A stretch of 64,000 nt of DNA from the NCBI RefSeq assembly GCF_000003815.2, contig NC_049981.1, forward strand, positions 2,991,905 through 3,055,904, given 5' to 3'. The translations under genes were made by a program, and so were the position numbers. Under the pieces are notes generated by a model, which was not told the origin of the DNA, made no database searches, and saw only the letters and a program-made list of their open reading frames with translations. Origin of the DNA: Branchiostoma floridae. Lineage: Eukaryota; Chordata; Leptocardii; Amphioxiformes; Branchiostomatidae. Below, piece after piece: positions 1 through 18,039 of the stretch (the stretch's first letter is position 1; each line of letters opens with the position of its first letter).

Positions 1-5376
<5,376 letters not shown>

Positions 5377-5663
5377 AGATGTGATGCTAGTCTATAATAT
5401 TGTTGTACAGTATACAACAATGTATGTACATGGAATATGATTGTTGCATGTGGAGATAAGCTGACTAATTACAACCAAGGGTGTCACTGTAACACACCAG
5501 TTCTACAGACTGGTGTACATGGGTTCATTAATAGGAAATACAATCATTATGTTATTAAGACTAAGATACAAATGTATCTAACTTATTATAGATACAACTT
5601 ATAGACACTTGTTACTTTTTACTGTCTGTATCATTGCAATTAGCCTACGGGCATGGATTTGCA

Positions 5664-5669
5664 AATAAA
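5664..5669 (+). terminator. Polyadenylation signal AATAAA for the USP8-like gene
   Basis: First of two AATAAA motifs in GCAAATAAATAAATT, 288 bases after the stop codon, followed by a second in TAAATAAATTATT. Confidence 0.55.
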
Positions 5670-6207
5670 TAAATTATTATAAATAAATTATTATACACTG
5701 TTCAGAAACTAACAACATGGGCCCCCAAACACTAAGGAGTGAGACAGAAAATTCAAAGCAGGAGACAGTCCTACTTTTGTCCACTTGAAAAAAATGATAA
5801 GTCAGATCTTGTTTGAATTATGGAAATAATACCATAATTCTTCTGCACATTTTGTAGTAAAGTTGGGAAGCTCCATGTTATTAACAAAGTTGTACATTTG
5901 TTATTTGTTTCCAATTTTCAAAGAAAATATTTTCTGTGTACCAAGAGTTGCTGTCACTCATTATTATTTTAATCAAGATTTCGTTATTATGTTACCTTCA
6001 CAGAAGGTACATACTGTTTTTGCTTTGTTTCTTCTTCTTTTCCGCACAAATAAAAAACATGAATATCTCCAAAACTAGACCTTGGAATATCTCGTAATTC
6101 AGCAAGCTGGTAGGTCTGCACATAAGACACTGCACCTTGGTCATTTGGTCCCCCAAAGATACAAAAAAATGATTTTATGGGGCAAAAAAGGGTGAAAAAA
6201 CTAACAA
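5670..6207. other. Intergenic, nothing recognised
   Basis: AT-rich sequence between the USP8-like gene end and a transposon. The only longish open frame (5863-6078) has no recognisable domain and poor coding character. Confidence 0.5.
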
Positions 6208-7003
6208 TAGATCGTTTTCACAATGACGTCACAGTCGCGTTCGAACGTTCGAACGGCCATGTTGGATGATAAGCGGCTCGATCTCCATACGGCTGTGTGT
6301 TGCACGTGGTGGACCCGTTCGTGGAAAGAAGCCTTTTTTATTCAGAAACGGACTGGATGTTTGCCGTGCTAACTGCGAGTTCCATAAACACAGGACACGG
6401 CCTACTCGCCGTTTCTGTTCAACAACATTACCTACAGTCCGTCCTCTTTTCAATAACTTGATTAAACCACTCTCCTACCAGCCCACCAACAGTAGCCCTG
6501 CCGCGGAGTTTATGCATGCTTTTTTAAATTTTTTTTGGGAGAAAGTTGGTTTCTGGTACAGGGTATGTCATGGACGTATACCATGTTACACGAAAATGTC
6601 AGCAAGCTTGTTCTATTTCTTCTTCATAAAACACGGCACATCGCGTCCTGAGCTGTGAGTGATATTTTAAATTTTTTCACCAGTACTGCCCCCGATGTTC
6701 TGTCGATAATCAAGCGAGGATTAAAAATTGTTAGGCTTGTTCACGAGGAACGAAATTCGAACTTTTTTTACCCCCGATTGTGTAGCTGGTAGAACAAAAC
6801 AAAAATTTCTTCAGCCGCAAACTTTACCTAAGGCAAGACAAAACATGTCAATGCGGAACTTACGTGTTAACGGGCACAATACACCCCTCACGCGCATCTC
6901 AATCGTTGTGTCAGTTTTACGCTCAGCACGGCCCAGTACGCTTACCTAAAAGTATGAGGTGAGGTGTGTATTGTGCATACGACTGGTATGATCATATGAA
7001 GAA

Positions 7004-7115
7004 AAATCTCAATACGAACCTCATATGGACTTGATATATACGCTCGTGTGACTGCACCTGAAGGATGCGGTCACACATGCGTACACATTCAAGTCCGTAT
7101 GAGGTTCGTATGAAA
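7004..7115. repeat. Foldback MITE nested in the 2.16-kb element
   Basis: Left arm ATACGAACCTCATATGGACT pairs with right arm AGTCCGTATGAGGTTCGTAT; the stem continues through TATACGCTCGTGTGACTG and its partner. A single arm of the same family lies at 15528-15580. Confidence 0.6.
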
Positions 7116-7357
7116 TTCTTAGCCCCCACCATGCTCCACAGGTTGCTGGGAAAATAAAATTGGACAAATATATACAGATAACATGCCAGAGGAGTTAGCT
7201 AGGTCACAGGCCATACTCCCTCGGCCAACTAACTTCTCTAGCATGTTATCTGAGTGTCTATATTTGTTTAATTTCTGCTTTTTCAAGTGATATATAGGGA
7301 CCTCATACGAACTTTGATAAGATTCTTTATAAAGACACGGCAAAAGATTCTTTATTG

Positions 7358-7457
7358 NNNNNNNNNNNNNNNNNNNNNNNNNNNNNNNNNNNNNNNNNNN
7401 NNNNNNNNNNNNNNNNNNNNNNNNNNNNNNNNNNNNNNNNNNNNNNNNNNNNNNNNN
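7358..7457. other. Assembly gap (100 N)
   Basis: Run of exactly 100 N, conventional for an unsized gap. Confidence 0.95.
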
Positions 7458-8017
7458 CCGTATCTCGCATTGAATCGACAAAATGTGGCGTGTCTTCCAG
7501 CGACCTTTGGCGCTTGTGACGAGGGAATTTTCTACAAAGTCGACGTCTGGTCGAGTTCGGTCACCTCCATGGCGACGGGCACTAAACGCAATTTGGCATC
7601 TGACTAAACATGTGCTAAGCATTCTCAGAGTTTGAATTTTCAGTATTAAGTACAACGTTACAGTCTGTCGCAATAACGTCAGCGCTAGTAGCCCTGATTC
7701 GTATGTTTAACGTTAGTTGATCAACTGAATTGTAATTTTGTAAACAGACCTTTCTAATACACATGTTGACAAAGCCAAAATACGGAAAAAAGACGCGCGC
7801 ACGAACTTTTTTAATACCACTATCCCGCTGGCCCCCACTATCCTCTTGCCTCACGGAGTTAGGGTCGGGGAAGTGCTAAATTTTGCCCCTTGTTAGGCAA
7901 GTGGACAGTGAGGGCCAGCTCGTGCGCGTGCGGTGGGGATTGGTAGCTAGTCCTCTGCACGCCGCCTGTCAGTGAAAGGACATCACCAAGGGTAGCGGGC
8001 CAGGTACAGTGAATGAT

Positions 8018-8095
8018 CGCGTTTTTTGCGAGGCCGCTTCACCGCGAACTCTAAACCACCGCGAACACTCCATTTCCCGCTACCGCAAAAGTAAA
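8018..8095. repeat. Dispersed GCGG/CCGC repeat, copy 2
   Basis: CTTCACCGCGAACTCTAAAC then CCGCTACCGCAAAAGTAAAT match the segment at 984-1150 in order and spacing. It lies inside the 2.16-kb transposon. Confidence 0.55.
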
Positions 8096-8373
8096 TCCTC
8101 GCGATCGGCACCAGCATTAGATCGTTGAAAAAAGTGCCATTTTTAATAGTATATAGACCAAGACGTATTATTGCAACTTTGTCCTGATATCTAACCTTGG
8201 CTACATCACTTAATGATTCACAGAATGGAGACAAAACAGCACACTTGAACCCGCAAGTAACTTTGCTGGTGCTCTAGCTGGTGCCGTTCTGTGTTCTAGT
8301 CATCCAGGTTATCATCCAACATGGCGCCCACGCGTGATCGAACGGTTTTCGAACGTTCTGTGAAAACGATCTA

Positions 8374-11300
8374 TTTTAACACAAAATCGAACTTTCGAGC
8401 CCCCATAGAACGTTAGAACCCCGAGGTCAACGACCGGTAGCTATGGAACCCGCCCGGGAGTTATGGAACATGGTATTCGAACGAGGTCAACGACCGCCGC
8501 TACGCAACACGGAAGTGTCCGCCCGTCAAATGGTGACTTCATCTTGCTTTAGACGGCCTGAATTGAGGCAGAAGCCGTCCTCTGAATGATTTGTGGAATT
8601 ATTTTACCAATAAGTAATAAAAGATCAAGAAATTCACAGAGCTTTGACTTTATTTTGCCGCATATCGGCACCTTTTGCATACTAGTATACACTTCAAAAG
8701 AAGGTAGAAATACTAGAATGAAATTGAGCGCACGCAGAATGAAATTTAATGCCCCCAAAGTATAATGTGTCTCGGTTAAGGTCTAATCGAGTCAGATCTA
8801 AGTATTTGTTTCGATACTTTTCTTGATTTTGTTTAAGCTATAGTGCAACCTGCACAAGCCAGTTTAACTCTGAGCCATCCAAACATTGTTCAGATTCTAT
8901 GTTGTGTTTGAGTTACGTAGAATCGAGAACACACACGATGTGTAGTACGCCAGCACTCGTGCGTACTCACGCGATAATTTGGTGAACAAGCGCATTCAGA
9001 GCACTAGTGCAATTTTCTCAGACAGGCCGACAACTGACAGTGGTAACGTTACGTGTATGTGGTAACGTGGGGATTTCGTTGGATGTCTCCTGACATGATA
9101 AGTAACTGGCATAAAAATGTAGCGAGACCTGTTCGTTTTTCAAGTTCATACATAGAGCTGTCCTCTAAATGAAACACGGATTGGTGTCACGGTTGTAGTT
9201 AACCGATTTTTTGGTCAACAAGAACATTTGAGCAAAAAAAAAAACACATGACTACGTTAGACGCAAGGTCACTGCGTGTTGCCGGCTGTTACATAAAAAA
9301 ACATGCATAACGATCGTCATGCAAACTCAAAGTTTTACGCCTGAGACATAAAGGTATGTGAAACACAAACAATGGACTTGATGAGTTTATTTCGCTATTA
9401 AACTGACCTGAACAAACGCCCTCCCCATGTTAGGTCACGGTCATTCCGTTCACCTTGTTGTTCATCATGTAAGTTACCACAGCGCTGCGTTGGTCCCCAG
9501 CAAGCAAGTGGAGCACGGAAACGAAGTCTGGGTGAATTACAATTAATCTACTTAACCGTTACAGCTTTATACACGGTGGGAGTGGTCGGCATAGCACAAA
9601 ACCCCAGGCACAAATTAGCATAAGCCAACGCCGCGGAAAGTTTAGTGTAGCAGAAACCTAACCCCTTGAAGTTTGCATGATTGACAGGCGGACGGGTTTG
9701 AAGTGTACCGACTGCGGCACGTATTGATAATGAGGACATAAACAAACTATGTACATCAAACGTAAATCAAAATTGTTTGCTAAAAATAAAAGAAATTTAT
9801 GAAATATGAATTGCGGACTCTGACAAAAAATGATCGAGCCGTTCAAAATATGAATGAATTTACACAGATTGACTGTGACAGGAAGCATAGCGGAGATGTG
9901 CTGCGTACTGTGAAGATCACTTGCAGTGTGCAGGGGTAGCCATATCAATTTCTGCTCTGAGAGTGTCCGGCAACTGCGGGACGTGAACGAATATAATAGA
10001 TTTGTGACAATTTTAGCGATTACGCTAATCAGCTGTTTCTGTGAATTTGTGCGATTTACAGTAGTTTGTAAGGCCCCCTTTCCACTAGACGGCGATCGCG
10101 CTGCGCTCTTATAATTTCTGCGACATAAACAGGATATGTGTAACCTTCGATTTCACACTGGGTATGTGGTTCATACCTACCTACCTACCTACCTACCTAG
10201 TTCATAGAAAACGTAAAAGTGTGACTGAGCATGCTGAGGAGAACCCTTCGCGCTGTGTAGTACAAGCGGCAAACTCTGTGAGACGTTTTTGTGAATGTAC
10301 CTTCCGATTTTGTGCTACGCAGTGTGCTGTAACTTGGTACGCTTGTTTTAATTTTGCTCTCTTCAGAAGTTAGTCTAATTCAAGTAGACAGAAACGAGAA
10401 TTCAATTCTATAATATTTGACAATAAAATCGTGACTGTATGTACTTCTTGCCTCATGTGAGGCTGTATCTGGCACAAGCTAGCTGATGTTTTCACGGGGA
10501 TAGGGGCTGAATGTACTGTTTGCGATGGTCCGACTAAGAAAATCATTACGAAAAAAACAACACCGCCAACATCAACAAATCTCTGCCTACCTTTTGGGAA
10601 ATATCTTTGACATCTTAATTTTCATAGACGGTCAGCCCACATTTGGTGCAACATGATGACACCGGTAGATTCGGTCCATATTTTATAAGCAGTCAATTAA
10701 AGAATCAAAAGCAAACCTATTTGTCACGTCTAATTCCATGTAGGGCCCCGCCCCCGTATAGAGCGCAAGCATGTGAGGTCCGATCGGCTTAACGGAGACT
10801 ATTTTGAAAGTACCATACTATTTTGAAAGTACCTTATTTAATTTCACATATTGTTCGTTTTTTTTTTCCTTCTATGGTAGCAACAACTGACAGTTAATCG
10901 GGGCCGGGAAAATGACAACAAAAACATCGGCGCTAGCACGATGCGACTGACCAGAACAGTAGGGGGAGGGGCGTCGACCAGGTTCGACCAGTCGCTTCTC
11001 GCTTCTCTCTCGCCGCCGGCGGGCGTTAGGAATTATCATCTAAGTCTGCACCGTCCGCAAACATCCGCTGATTTTTTAGAGATTTTTGCAAAATTTGTCT
11101 ATACTTACGCGCCGAGTTTGTTCGTCAACAATGACGGAAAGCGCAAAATTGAACTTATTCTTATGTTACCAACTGAACTTCGCGGCGAGCGTCCTGCACC
11201 AAGTCAGAGATTATGAATTTCCCGAGTGATTCGAAGCTTTATCTTTTTTTTTTTAAATTTGAACACATATTGTTGAAGGAAACCAGTGTTTGTCATGGCT

Positions 11301-13471
11301 CTCCCTCCGCAAGCCAAGAAATTTCTCCCTGGACCTCCCCCAAGCCTAAAAAAATCATAGGCCTTGACGCTCCCGCAGACGACACGCTAAATGTCGTCGA
11401 GTAAACCCTGTTGACGACCGTCAGAAATGGAAAACCTTTTTGGACAGACTGCCCCTGTGGCTTGTAGCTATGGGGCTGTGATGAGATGATGATGAGAAAC
11501 CCTGTTTGGAACAATATTGGACGTTGTGTTCATTATTCAAGATGTATAACGTTACAGATAAAAAATCATCAAAATTTATTTGTACCTTCTTGCATGTCTT
11601 GACTTATCCTGTGTCAACTTCTGCAACTTAATCAGTTTACCCTTCCAGGTAGAAATGCTAGACTAAACCATGTGAAGGTAACATTCTGTATTTGCTTGCA
11701 AATATTACCTTTCTAGTTGTTTGTGATTGTATAGGTCTTTGCCTATGAAAAATTATGAACTGGGGGTCTGCTATATATATTAGAAATCTTGTTTAGTGCC
11801 ACAGTATTGTAATTTCCCCCTGATTAAATTCATTGATTTTATTATGTTACAGGGAACAAATCATCTAATGGCTAATAACTGGAAGTTGTCATTTTCTGTA
11901 ACGTAAAACATCACAAAGAAGTTAATATTATACTTAGTTTGTCTTGAGCATGTTATAGCTCACCCCCATATCAAAATGTTGAATGCTGTGGAATCAAAAA
12001 TCACAATAGTCTACAATGGAATTTCAACAATTTGACATGGTCACTGACTAGCTGGTCTTAGGGCCCTTCTGTTTTACCAAGGAGGTTATGTAACCTCCTT
12101 GGTTTTACATGCACTACCCAGATAGCTTACTTGTTTCATAGTGGTTTAATTTTACACCAATATACAGGAGAATCTCCTCCATAAAAATGTACCAATACCT
12201 GCATTGGAATCTTTGATGTGCAACGTTGTACACTTAATGTATATAGTGTCAGAAAATAAACATAAGGCAATAATAGTGGTTATTTATCAATTATGTAACT
12301 AGTAATAATTGTATGAAAGGCAAGGTTCCAATGTAATATAAAAGGTCCAAGAATGCCCTTCTATATTATGAAGGCCTTGAAATGAACATGCAGACATACA
12401 CATGTACAAAGGCCATGTACATGAATGTACAATGTATTATGTTCATGCACAATTGTACAAGGGAATTGTAAAGTGTATTTGATTGGCTACCAGTATGTTA
12501 TATCCTGTACAATATGTACATGTATAATACTATTAATTTCTTAACCCGTATGATGCATTTATTCAGATTGAAGCTTTAGATGTTCTTGACACTTTAGAAA
12601 AGTGATTAAGAAGCTACTGTAGTCAGAATTTTTAGCAAACAGTTCTCTGCCTTCCTCTTAGTGATTGAAGTATCTGTATCTATATAGCCGGTATAACCGC
12701 CCTTCGGCATAACACTGGTCGAAAATAACTGAACAACAATTTTAAATGTACCTGCATGTACCTAAATGTACCTCCTGTCAATATCTTTTTGACTTATTTT
12801 GTCACTAAACATGTGTTGTTCCAATAACAGAGATGACAATTTTAAAGAACACAAAAACATTGCATGTGTATTGAGGTAAACACCATCCTCTGACTTACAT
12901 GTAAGATCTATAAAAAATTTGATAAGGTACCTGAGGTCTGAATAAATATTCTTTCAACTGTTTATTCATGTTTCTGTCATAATTGAGAGACCATCTTACA
13001 TTGTAAAATGTTGCAGGTCAGGACCTGCACTGTACATTGGCTATGATAATGTGGGTATTCTTGACTGGGTGATATTTTGGTTACAACTTAGGCTTCTACA
13101 TCACTGTGACAGATTGCCATAGAGTCATCCTTAGGGTTACTTCGCGGTAAGGTAATGTGAATGGGGACATTTCGGCAACAAAGTACAATCATTCAATGTG
13201 TTTTGGGGATTACAATTACTTTCCAACGATACCAGCTTTAGCCTATTGGAAGATACTTTAAGATTGCTGATTTTTAACCTTGGGGTTAGCTGGTGGTTGT
13301 CAACCTTTGATCGAGAAATTCTGCGCAACAAAGCACAATCTTTCAATGCGGTTTGCGGATTACAATTACGCACGAAGTGACTTTTCCGACGACACCAATT
13401 TAGCCCGTCGTGTTTGATAGCCATGCTATTTCATCTGTTTAATATATAGAAAAACGGGCTGTCTGTATTCA
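8374..13471. other. Intergenic region, no supported gene
   Basis: About 5 kb without recognisable coding exons. Held here: a CCTA tetranucleotide array (10167-10200), a CpG-richer patch at 10920-11200, a perfect 13-bp hairpin at 12076-12103, and at 12670-12720 an inverted copy of a repeat also present at 49405-49460 (GCCGGTATA and GAAGGGCGG words). Open frames such as 10941-11216 and 11213-11404 show no domain. Confidence 0.5.
12076..12103. repeat. Perfect hairpin ending the AAGGAGGTTA family
   Basis: ACCAAGGAGGTTA, centre TG, TAACCTCCTTGGT. The same AAGGAGGTTA word starts the dispersed repeat at 20280 and forms a second, imperfect hairpin at 55383-55421, so these look like minimal foldback copies of one family's end. 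Confidence 0.55.
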
Positions 13472-13794
13472 ATGATTCTGCGGAAAGTCACCACACTTTT
13501 CTGCGGGGTCCTGTCTTTCACGGACAACAACGCCAGCATCTGCAGCAAAGCGTCCCCGTTTGTGACGCATCAGAGGACGACCCTGATCGCTCTCGCCCGT
13601 ACCGAGCTGCGGTAAGCCTACATATGTCAGTACCAGTATCTTACAGCTTGTTTTGGCATACCATGGCCATGTTTTTGAAATATCATCTTGCTTGACTTAG
13701 GTGCTTTGCGAACTTCTTCAAGCAAGACGGTTCCGTTGAATATTTTCGGAATGCATTTCCTCCTGTCCACAAGTCTCCAGTATGCAGTCAGTGT
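13472..13794 (+). CDS. Candidate two-exon coding fragment, function unknown
   Basis: ATG at 13472 opens a frame to 13611 (MILRKVTTLFCGVLSFTDNN..., ending LARTELR) with a GTAAGC donor. A phase-2 acceptor TTGACTTAG at 13692-13700 leads to 13701-13794 (CFANFFKQDGSVEYF...) with a GTGAGG donor. Codons are GC-ending and unlike the AT-rich surroundings. I do not recognise a family. Reading on past the donor meets a stop in seven codons, and no credible third exon follows. A related segment lies at 18050-18260, which suggests a duplicated coding unit or a repeat that carries coding sequence. Could be a pseudogene fragment. Confidence 0.3.
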
Positions 13795-13865
13795 GTGAGG
13801 GTTATATTTAGCTAAGCGTTACCGCGAAGACCATGGACTTTCCGAAGATGTCTCTTGTTAACTAA

Positions 13866-14801
13866 AGGCGATAGGACATTTAAAGTGAGTACCTTGCCTT
13901 TTTTCTATTCAAAACTTTTCATAATATAATGCACAAAGTGTCCGGCCTGTGTTGGTTTGACAAGTTGTGGAATAGACGACAGCGCAGATACCTTGTGGTC
14001 GCCCCAGAAACGGGAACCATGGCTGACAATTTAAGACTTCCTCCTCCTACATTTGCATTAACGATTTGAACTTTTTTTTGCTTAGAATGGGTTAGTGTTC
14101 CATATGCCTTGTGGATAGCGGTAAAAAAGAAAAGAAAAAAAATGATCTGTAGAATAATGAGCTACGTACAATGGCATAGCATTGTGTTCGAGCTTCAAAC
14201 GCGGTTATACGTTGATCTCGCGGTACGAGCTCTGAGAAGCCTAAGTGCGGCGAAGATACAACACACCACGCCGGCTTATTGAACGAATTAGTACCGTTCG
14301 TTCTGCGTTTGGACAGCGCATTGTACTTAGTAACACATGACAAACGCAGATACAGCATACAGATGGCGCAATTGACGAACAACCCGTGTGCATTTGGTAT
14401 GAATTTGATGACTGATTCATATTTCGGGCGGCCCATGATTACAAAAGTCTGCAGGTCACGCTATAGAATCTGCACTAATAATAACAGTGGGAGTAGGCAG
14501 CCTATTTTTTTTATCAAGCTTCGGATACGCTTGTCATTTGTCGGAAATGCGTTAAGCATGCGATCTTTTTCCGCAGAAGTTGTGTGCGTCCAGAATACGC
14601 ACGGGACGCGCCATGCATACGAAGCTATTAACAACAAGCAAAAGGAAAACAGTGTTGCTCAGTGCATTCGCACCTCATGCAGAATGAATGTGCTGATGTC
14701 GCAATCCATACGCAAGAGGCATGTGATGTATAATTACCTTTTGCCAGGAAGGTTATGTTTTGGGTAGCGTTTTTATGTATGTATGTATGAATGTATGTAT
14801 G
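13866..14801. other. Intergenic, no recognised feature but a TATG array
   Basis: Open frames overlap on both strands at 14092-14767 (162 and 114 residues), but neither has a recognisable domain, splice structure or codon bias, so I do not call a gene. A TATG/TATGAATG microsatellite ends the stretch at 14776-14801. Confidence 0.45.
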
Positions 14802-14803
14802 TA

Positions 14804-15380
14804 CGAGGGGCGTTCAAGAAGTAATCCACCTGACCCACTTCCAGTTGTCTGATCTAGATGAAATTTTGCATATGTAATGATTCATATCTCTATGGGTTAT
14901 GTTGCAAAAAACAGCTCTGAACTAATTTTGGTTTTTGATTTAAAGGTGTTTGAACTGAGTCAGGTGTGAAATGGACCAGGTGTGAAATGGAGCCAGTTGA
15001 GTGTCGCGCAGTGATCCGGTTTTTGTATTTGAAAGGACGCATACCAAATGAGACTTTTGATGAAATAAAAGAAACTTATGGTGATGATTCCCCATCATAT
15101 GACCTTTAAAACGCTGGCATTGTGAATTCAAACATGGCCGGAAGTCTGTGGAAACAGCTCCCAGACCTGGTCGTCCCTCTTCTGCCATTGATGAGGCATC
15201 TGTTGCAGGACCAACCTGGGGCGTCCTACAAAAACGGTGTACAGAGCTACATCAAACGATGGTAGAAATGCATAACTCTGGGTGATTCCTATGAAGAGAA
15301 AGACTAATAACTGCACCAAGTTCCATTAATCTCCTCCTTTGGGAAATGGGTCAGGTGGATTACTTCTTGAACGCCCCTCG
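14804..15380 (+). mobile_element. Internally deleted mariner-like transposon (577 bp)
   Basis: Inverted termini CGAGGGGCGTTCAAGAAGTA and complement, exact over at least 30 bases, with TA duplications at 14802-14803 and 15381-15382. Inside, ATG at 14987 starts MEPVECRAVIRFLYLKGRIP..., a mariner transposase N-terminal helix-turn-helix (YGDDSPSY). After a one-base frameshift the frame continues LKRWHCEFKHGRKSVETAP and RPGRPSSAIDEAS, the second helix-turn-helix and linker. The whole DDD catalytic part is missing, so the copy cannot supply transposase. The clean ends suggest it was mobilised in trans. Confidence 0.8.
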
Positions 15381-15527
15381 TATGTATGTTTTTTTGTATG
15401 TATGTAGAAGACCAGCATAATTCGAGAACGCCTGAATGGATAGTATTGATATTCGGTATGTTTCAACTTATTACGTATACGAAAATTTCCAAATGTTGGG
15501 CGTTCGGCTGCGTATGAACAGAATTTC

Positions 15528-15580
15528 ATACGAACCTCATACGGGCTTGAAATTATACGCACGTGTGAACCCATCCTTAA
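15528..15580. repeat. Single arm of the foldback family seen at 7004-7115
   Basis: AATTTCATACGAACCTCATA followed by CGGGCTTGAA and ATACGCACGTGTGA matches the right arm of the earlier element. No partner arm is found close by. Confidence 0.5.
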
Positions 15581-15611
15581 GGATGGTACTAGTATATAAA
15601 AGGAGTACATT

Positions 15612-16596
15612 ACCCCTCAAACACCCGAGTGGGGTCCATTTGGACCCCAGGCGTACATTTTGAAGTGCCATTTGAACATTTTTGATCTGAAGAAAAAAGC
15701 CCTCCGTGACTTTGTCAGTCAATATGTCTTATAACTTCTCCTAAGTTTTCGCAAAGATTGGTACAATAATGTGGAAATTATAAAGAAAGTTTGTGTTCAG
15801 TCCCTCTGGGGTCCAAACGGACCCCAGCAAAAATGTGCAGTTTTTAAAACAAACTTTGGAGGTTAACTCCTTAACCACTTACAGTATTACTACCAAACTT
15901 TCAGACAATAATAAGAATATAATGAGAATGTAAACTTAAATCATCACAAAAATTTCTGTGTCATCAACATGTAATGTGACGACATTATGACGTCATTTGC
16001 TTAATCAGGGCGGCCATCTTGGATTTTGACCAATGACGTCATGAAATAAGCATAAATTATAAATTTTAAGTCATGAAAATTACATTGAATTTCATAGAAT
16101 TTAATCACTGCCAGAAAACAGGTGTAGTTTACCAAGAAAACCTCGTTTAAATTGAAACTCAAATTTTGGCAAAAATATGCCTGTTAGAATATGGTTGCCA
16201 TGACAACCCCCCAAAATGATAAACTTACTTTATTGAGCAAAAACTTTTGCAAACAATATTTTGTGATAAATTACCAAGTTTCGTAGCTTTAGCTCTAGCC
16301 GTTCATGAGTTATGCGACATAAATGTTGCTGAGGGCTTCAAAATTCCCCTATCTGGTCGGAACAGGTTTAGTGCAAAAAGTGGTCCTTCTGAACTTTTGC
16401 ATAAATCATGATAATGAGTTGGAATTAGCAACACCTTAACATCTCAAAATCTTCCTCTTACATTGACGAAGCAATGTATATACAATGATCGCCGATAAGA
16501 AATGGTACTGAGATTTTATGAACAAAACATTTTGGGGTCCGTTTGGACCCCACTCGGTCATTTTAGTCGCAAAAAAAGGTCGGGTGCTTGAGGGGT
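15612..16596. mobile_element. 985-bp non-autonomous element with GGGGTCC palindromes
   Basis: Terminal inverted repeats ACCCCTCAAACACCCGA and TCGGGTGCTTGAGGGGT. Three copies of GGGGTCC-N4-GGACCCC lie at 15631-15648, 15808-15825 and 16534-16551, two of them just inside the ends. No open reading frame of note, and no clear target duplication. The superfamily is not recognised. Confidence 0.6.
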
Positions 16597-18020
16597 GAGT
16601 TTCCAACCACAGTTAGGTTTCCGTACTTTTGAAAAAAAAAAAACGTTTTGCCCCGAAATTTGAGTGGTGCCCCTAGTTTCAAGGTGTGGCTGTGAACTCT
16701 CTGAACGCACCTTTCAATACATAGCTTTGTTTACACATGTAATGGAGGGTTTACTGTTGTATTGTGACTAAAATACCATAGTGTACAATCGCAGACAGGC
16801 AACGCTTAACGGTGGATTGGTTCTTGTGAAAGGTTTTGGGGATGAGCTCATTGAGATGTTCTTGTATTTCATGGGGTGCATGACAAAACTAGCCTAACAG
16901 CGACACAAGTAATTTGCCGCGGAAGCTCTGCTGTAAGTTTGAGGCAATCTGTCGTTTGAATTCTTGATGTGAATAATTTCTCTCGAGTGCTTCTCGACGA
17001 ACCCAGGATAACAACAACAAATTAAAAGCAACGAACTACAATTTAATAATAGCTTATCAACAACGCTTAACTTTGAGTTAGAGAGGGCAATCTACTACTA
17101 ACGGAGAATTGAAATATGGCTACGCTTCACGGAAAGGCATGTAGACCATTTTATAAAAGCTGGATACTCATAGGCTACTAAATACACTAACCGAAAACTT
17201 TCAGAGGGAGCCTGGAACTGTTTATACTCAGTGCATTACAATAGACAAATAGTTAGTAAATTATAATGCTTTGTTATAATGGATTAGATTAGATACATAT
17301 AGCCTTCTACGTGACGTTCTAAAAATCACTTTAACTGACATCATGATACAGTGCAAATCTTGTCACAATATTTTGTTTGATTTGAGCTGCTGATTCATTT
17401 CAGAAATACAATTTTTAATGTCAGCGTTTAATCGAGCACCCTGCCTAGTTTACCCGATTAACCATAATTGTCTCAGTTATCATATGGAGGGGCTTTTTTT
17501 TTACGTGTAGGGGACTGTTAACAGTTATGCCTGTTGCAACAGACTACACACGGCTCCTTTCATTCGGTGCAGTCCTGGACTTGCAACTCTGTATGTGTTT
17601 GATTTTTTTTGGACTTAATATGACATCATATATTTATGACATCATATATGAGGTGGCCCTGTTCATCGCTTTCTGTTGCGGTTGGTTCTGTTAGGACCTG
17701 TGTCCTTGATGTGTCTCATCTATTGTCAAGTACGTATACCAAGCTTCGTGTGATAGAAATTGCTCACAGTGTTTGGAGACTTCAGGCAGTACGCAGATTT
17801 GATTTTCTTTAGCATTTTTTGTGTGTGAAAATTTACATTTTCCTATGGCATTCGTGACACTGTTTGGCTAATGAACACCTATGCAAAAAATGACCGTGTT
17901 CTGAATAACAAAATTATCATAATTTATAAATCAAAAAACAATAAAGGCATGGAATAGGTAGTGGCAATGTATTACGGCTAAACAAATAGATTCTCTGATT
18001 GATAAGAGACGACAAATGTC
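16597..18020. other. Intergenic, nothing recognised
   Basis: AT-rich, with many short frames and no splice-consistent exon or family. A short direct repeat, ATGACATCATATAT, occurs twice at about 17620-17650. Confidence 0.4.
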
Positions 18021-18039
18021 TTGTTTGGCACACCGTGTA

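Larger units (their letters stand above)
6210..8371. mobile_element. 2.16-kb DNA transposon with GATCG termini and TA target duplication
   Basis: Left end GATCGTTTTCACA, right end TGTGAAAACGATC. The imperfect inverted repeat runs about 60 bases inward to CATGTTGGATGATAA and its complement TTATCATCCAACATG. TA flanks both ends (6208-6209, 8372-8373). No transposase is visible: open frames inside show no domain, and 100 bases are missing (gap). A nested foldback (7004-7115) and a copy of the GCGG dispersed repeat (8018-8095) lie inside. Probably a non-autonomous Tc1/mariner-like or other TA-targeting element; family not determined. Confidence 0.65.

Noticed and set aside
6266..6658. 130-residue open frame as a transposase gene
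   Set aside because: No domain, no catalytic motif, no codon bias, and it lies inside a non-autonomous-looking element.
11213..11404. Short proline-rich open frame
   Set aside because: No start context, partner exon or domain; probably chance in a CpG-richer patch.
13795..13865. Third exon (13812-13865) of the two-exon candidate
   Set aside because: It would need a 17-base intron, too short to be spliced.
14279..14767. 162-residue open frame as a gene
   Set aside because: Opposed by a 114-residue frame on the other strand; no motif or splice structure and mixed codon use.
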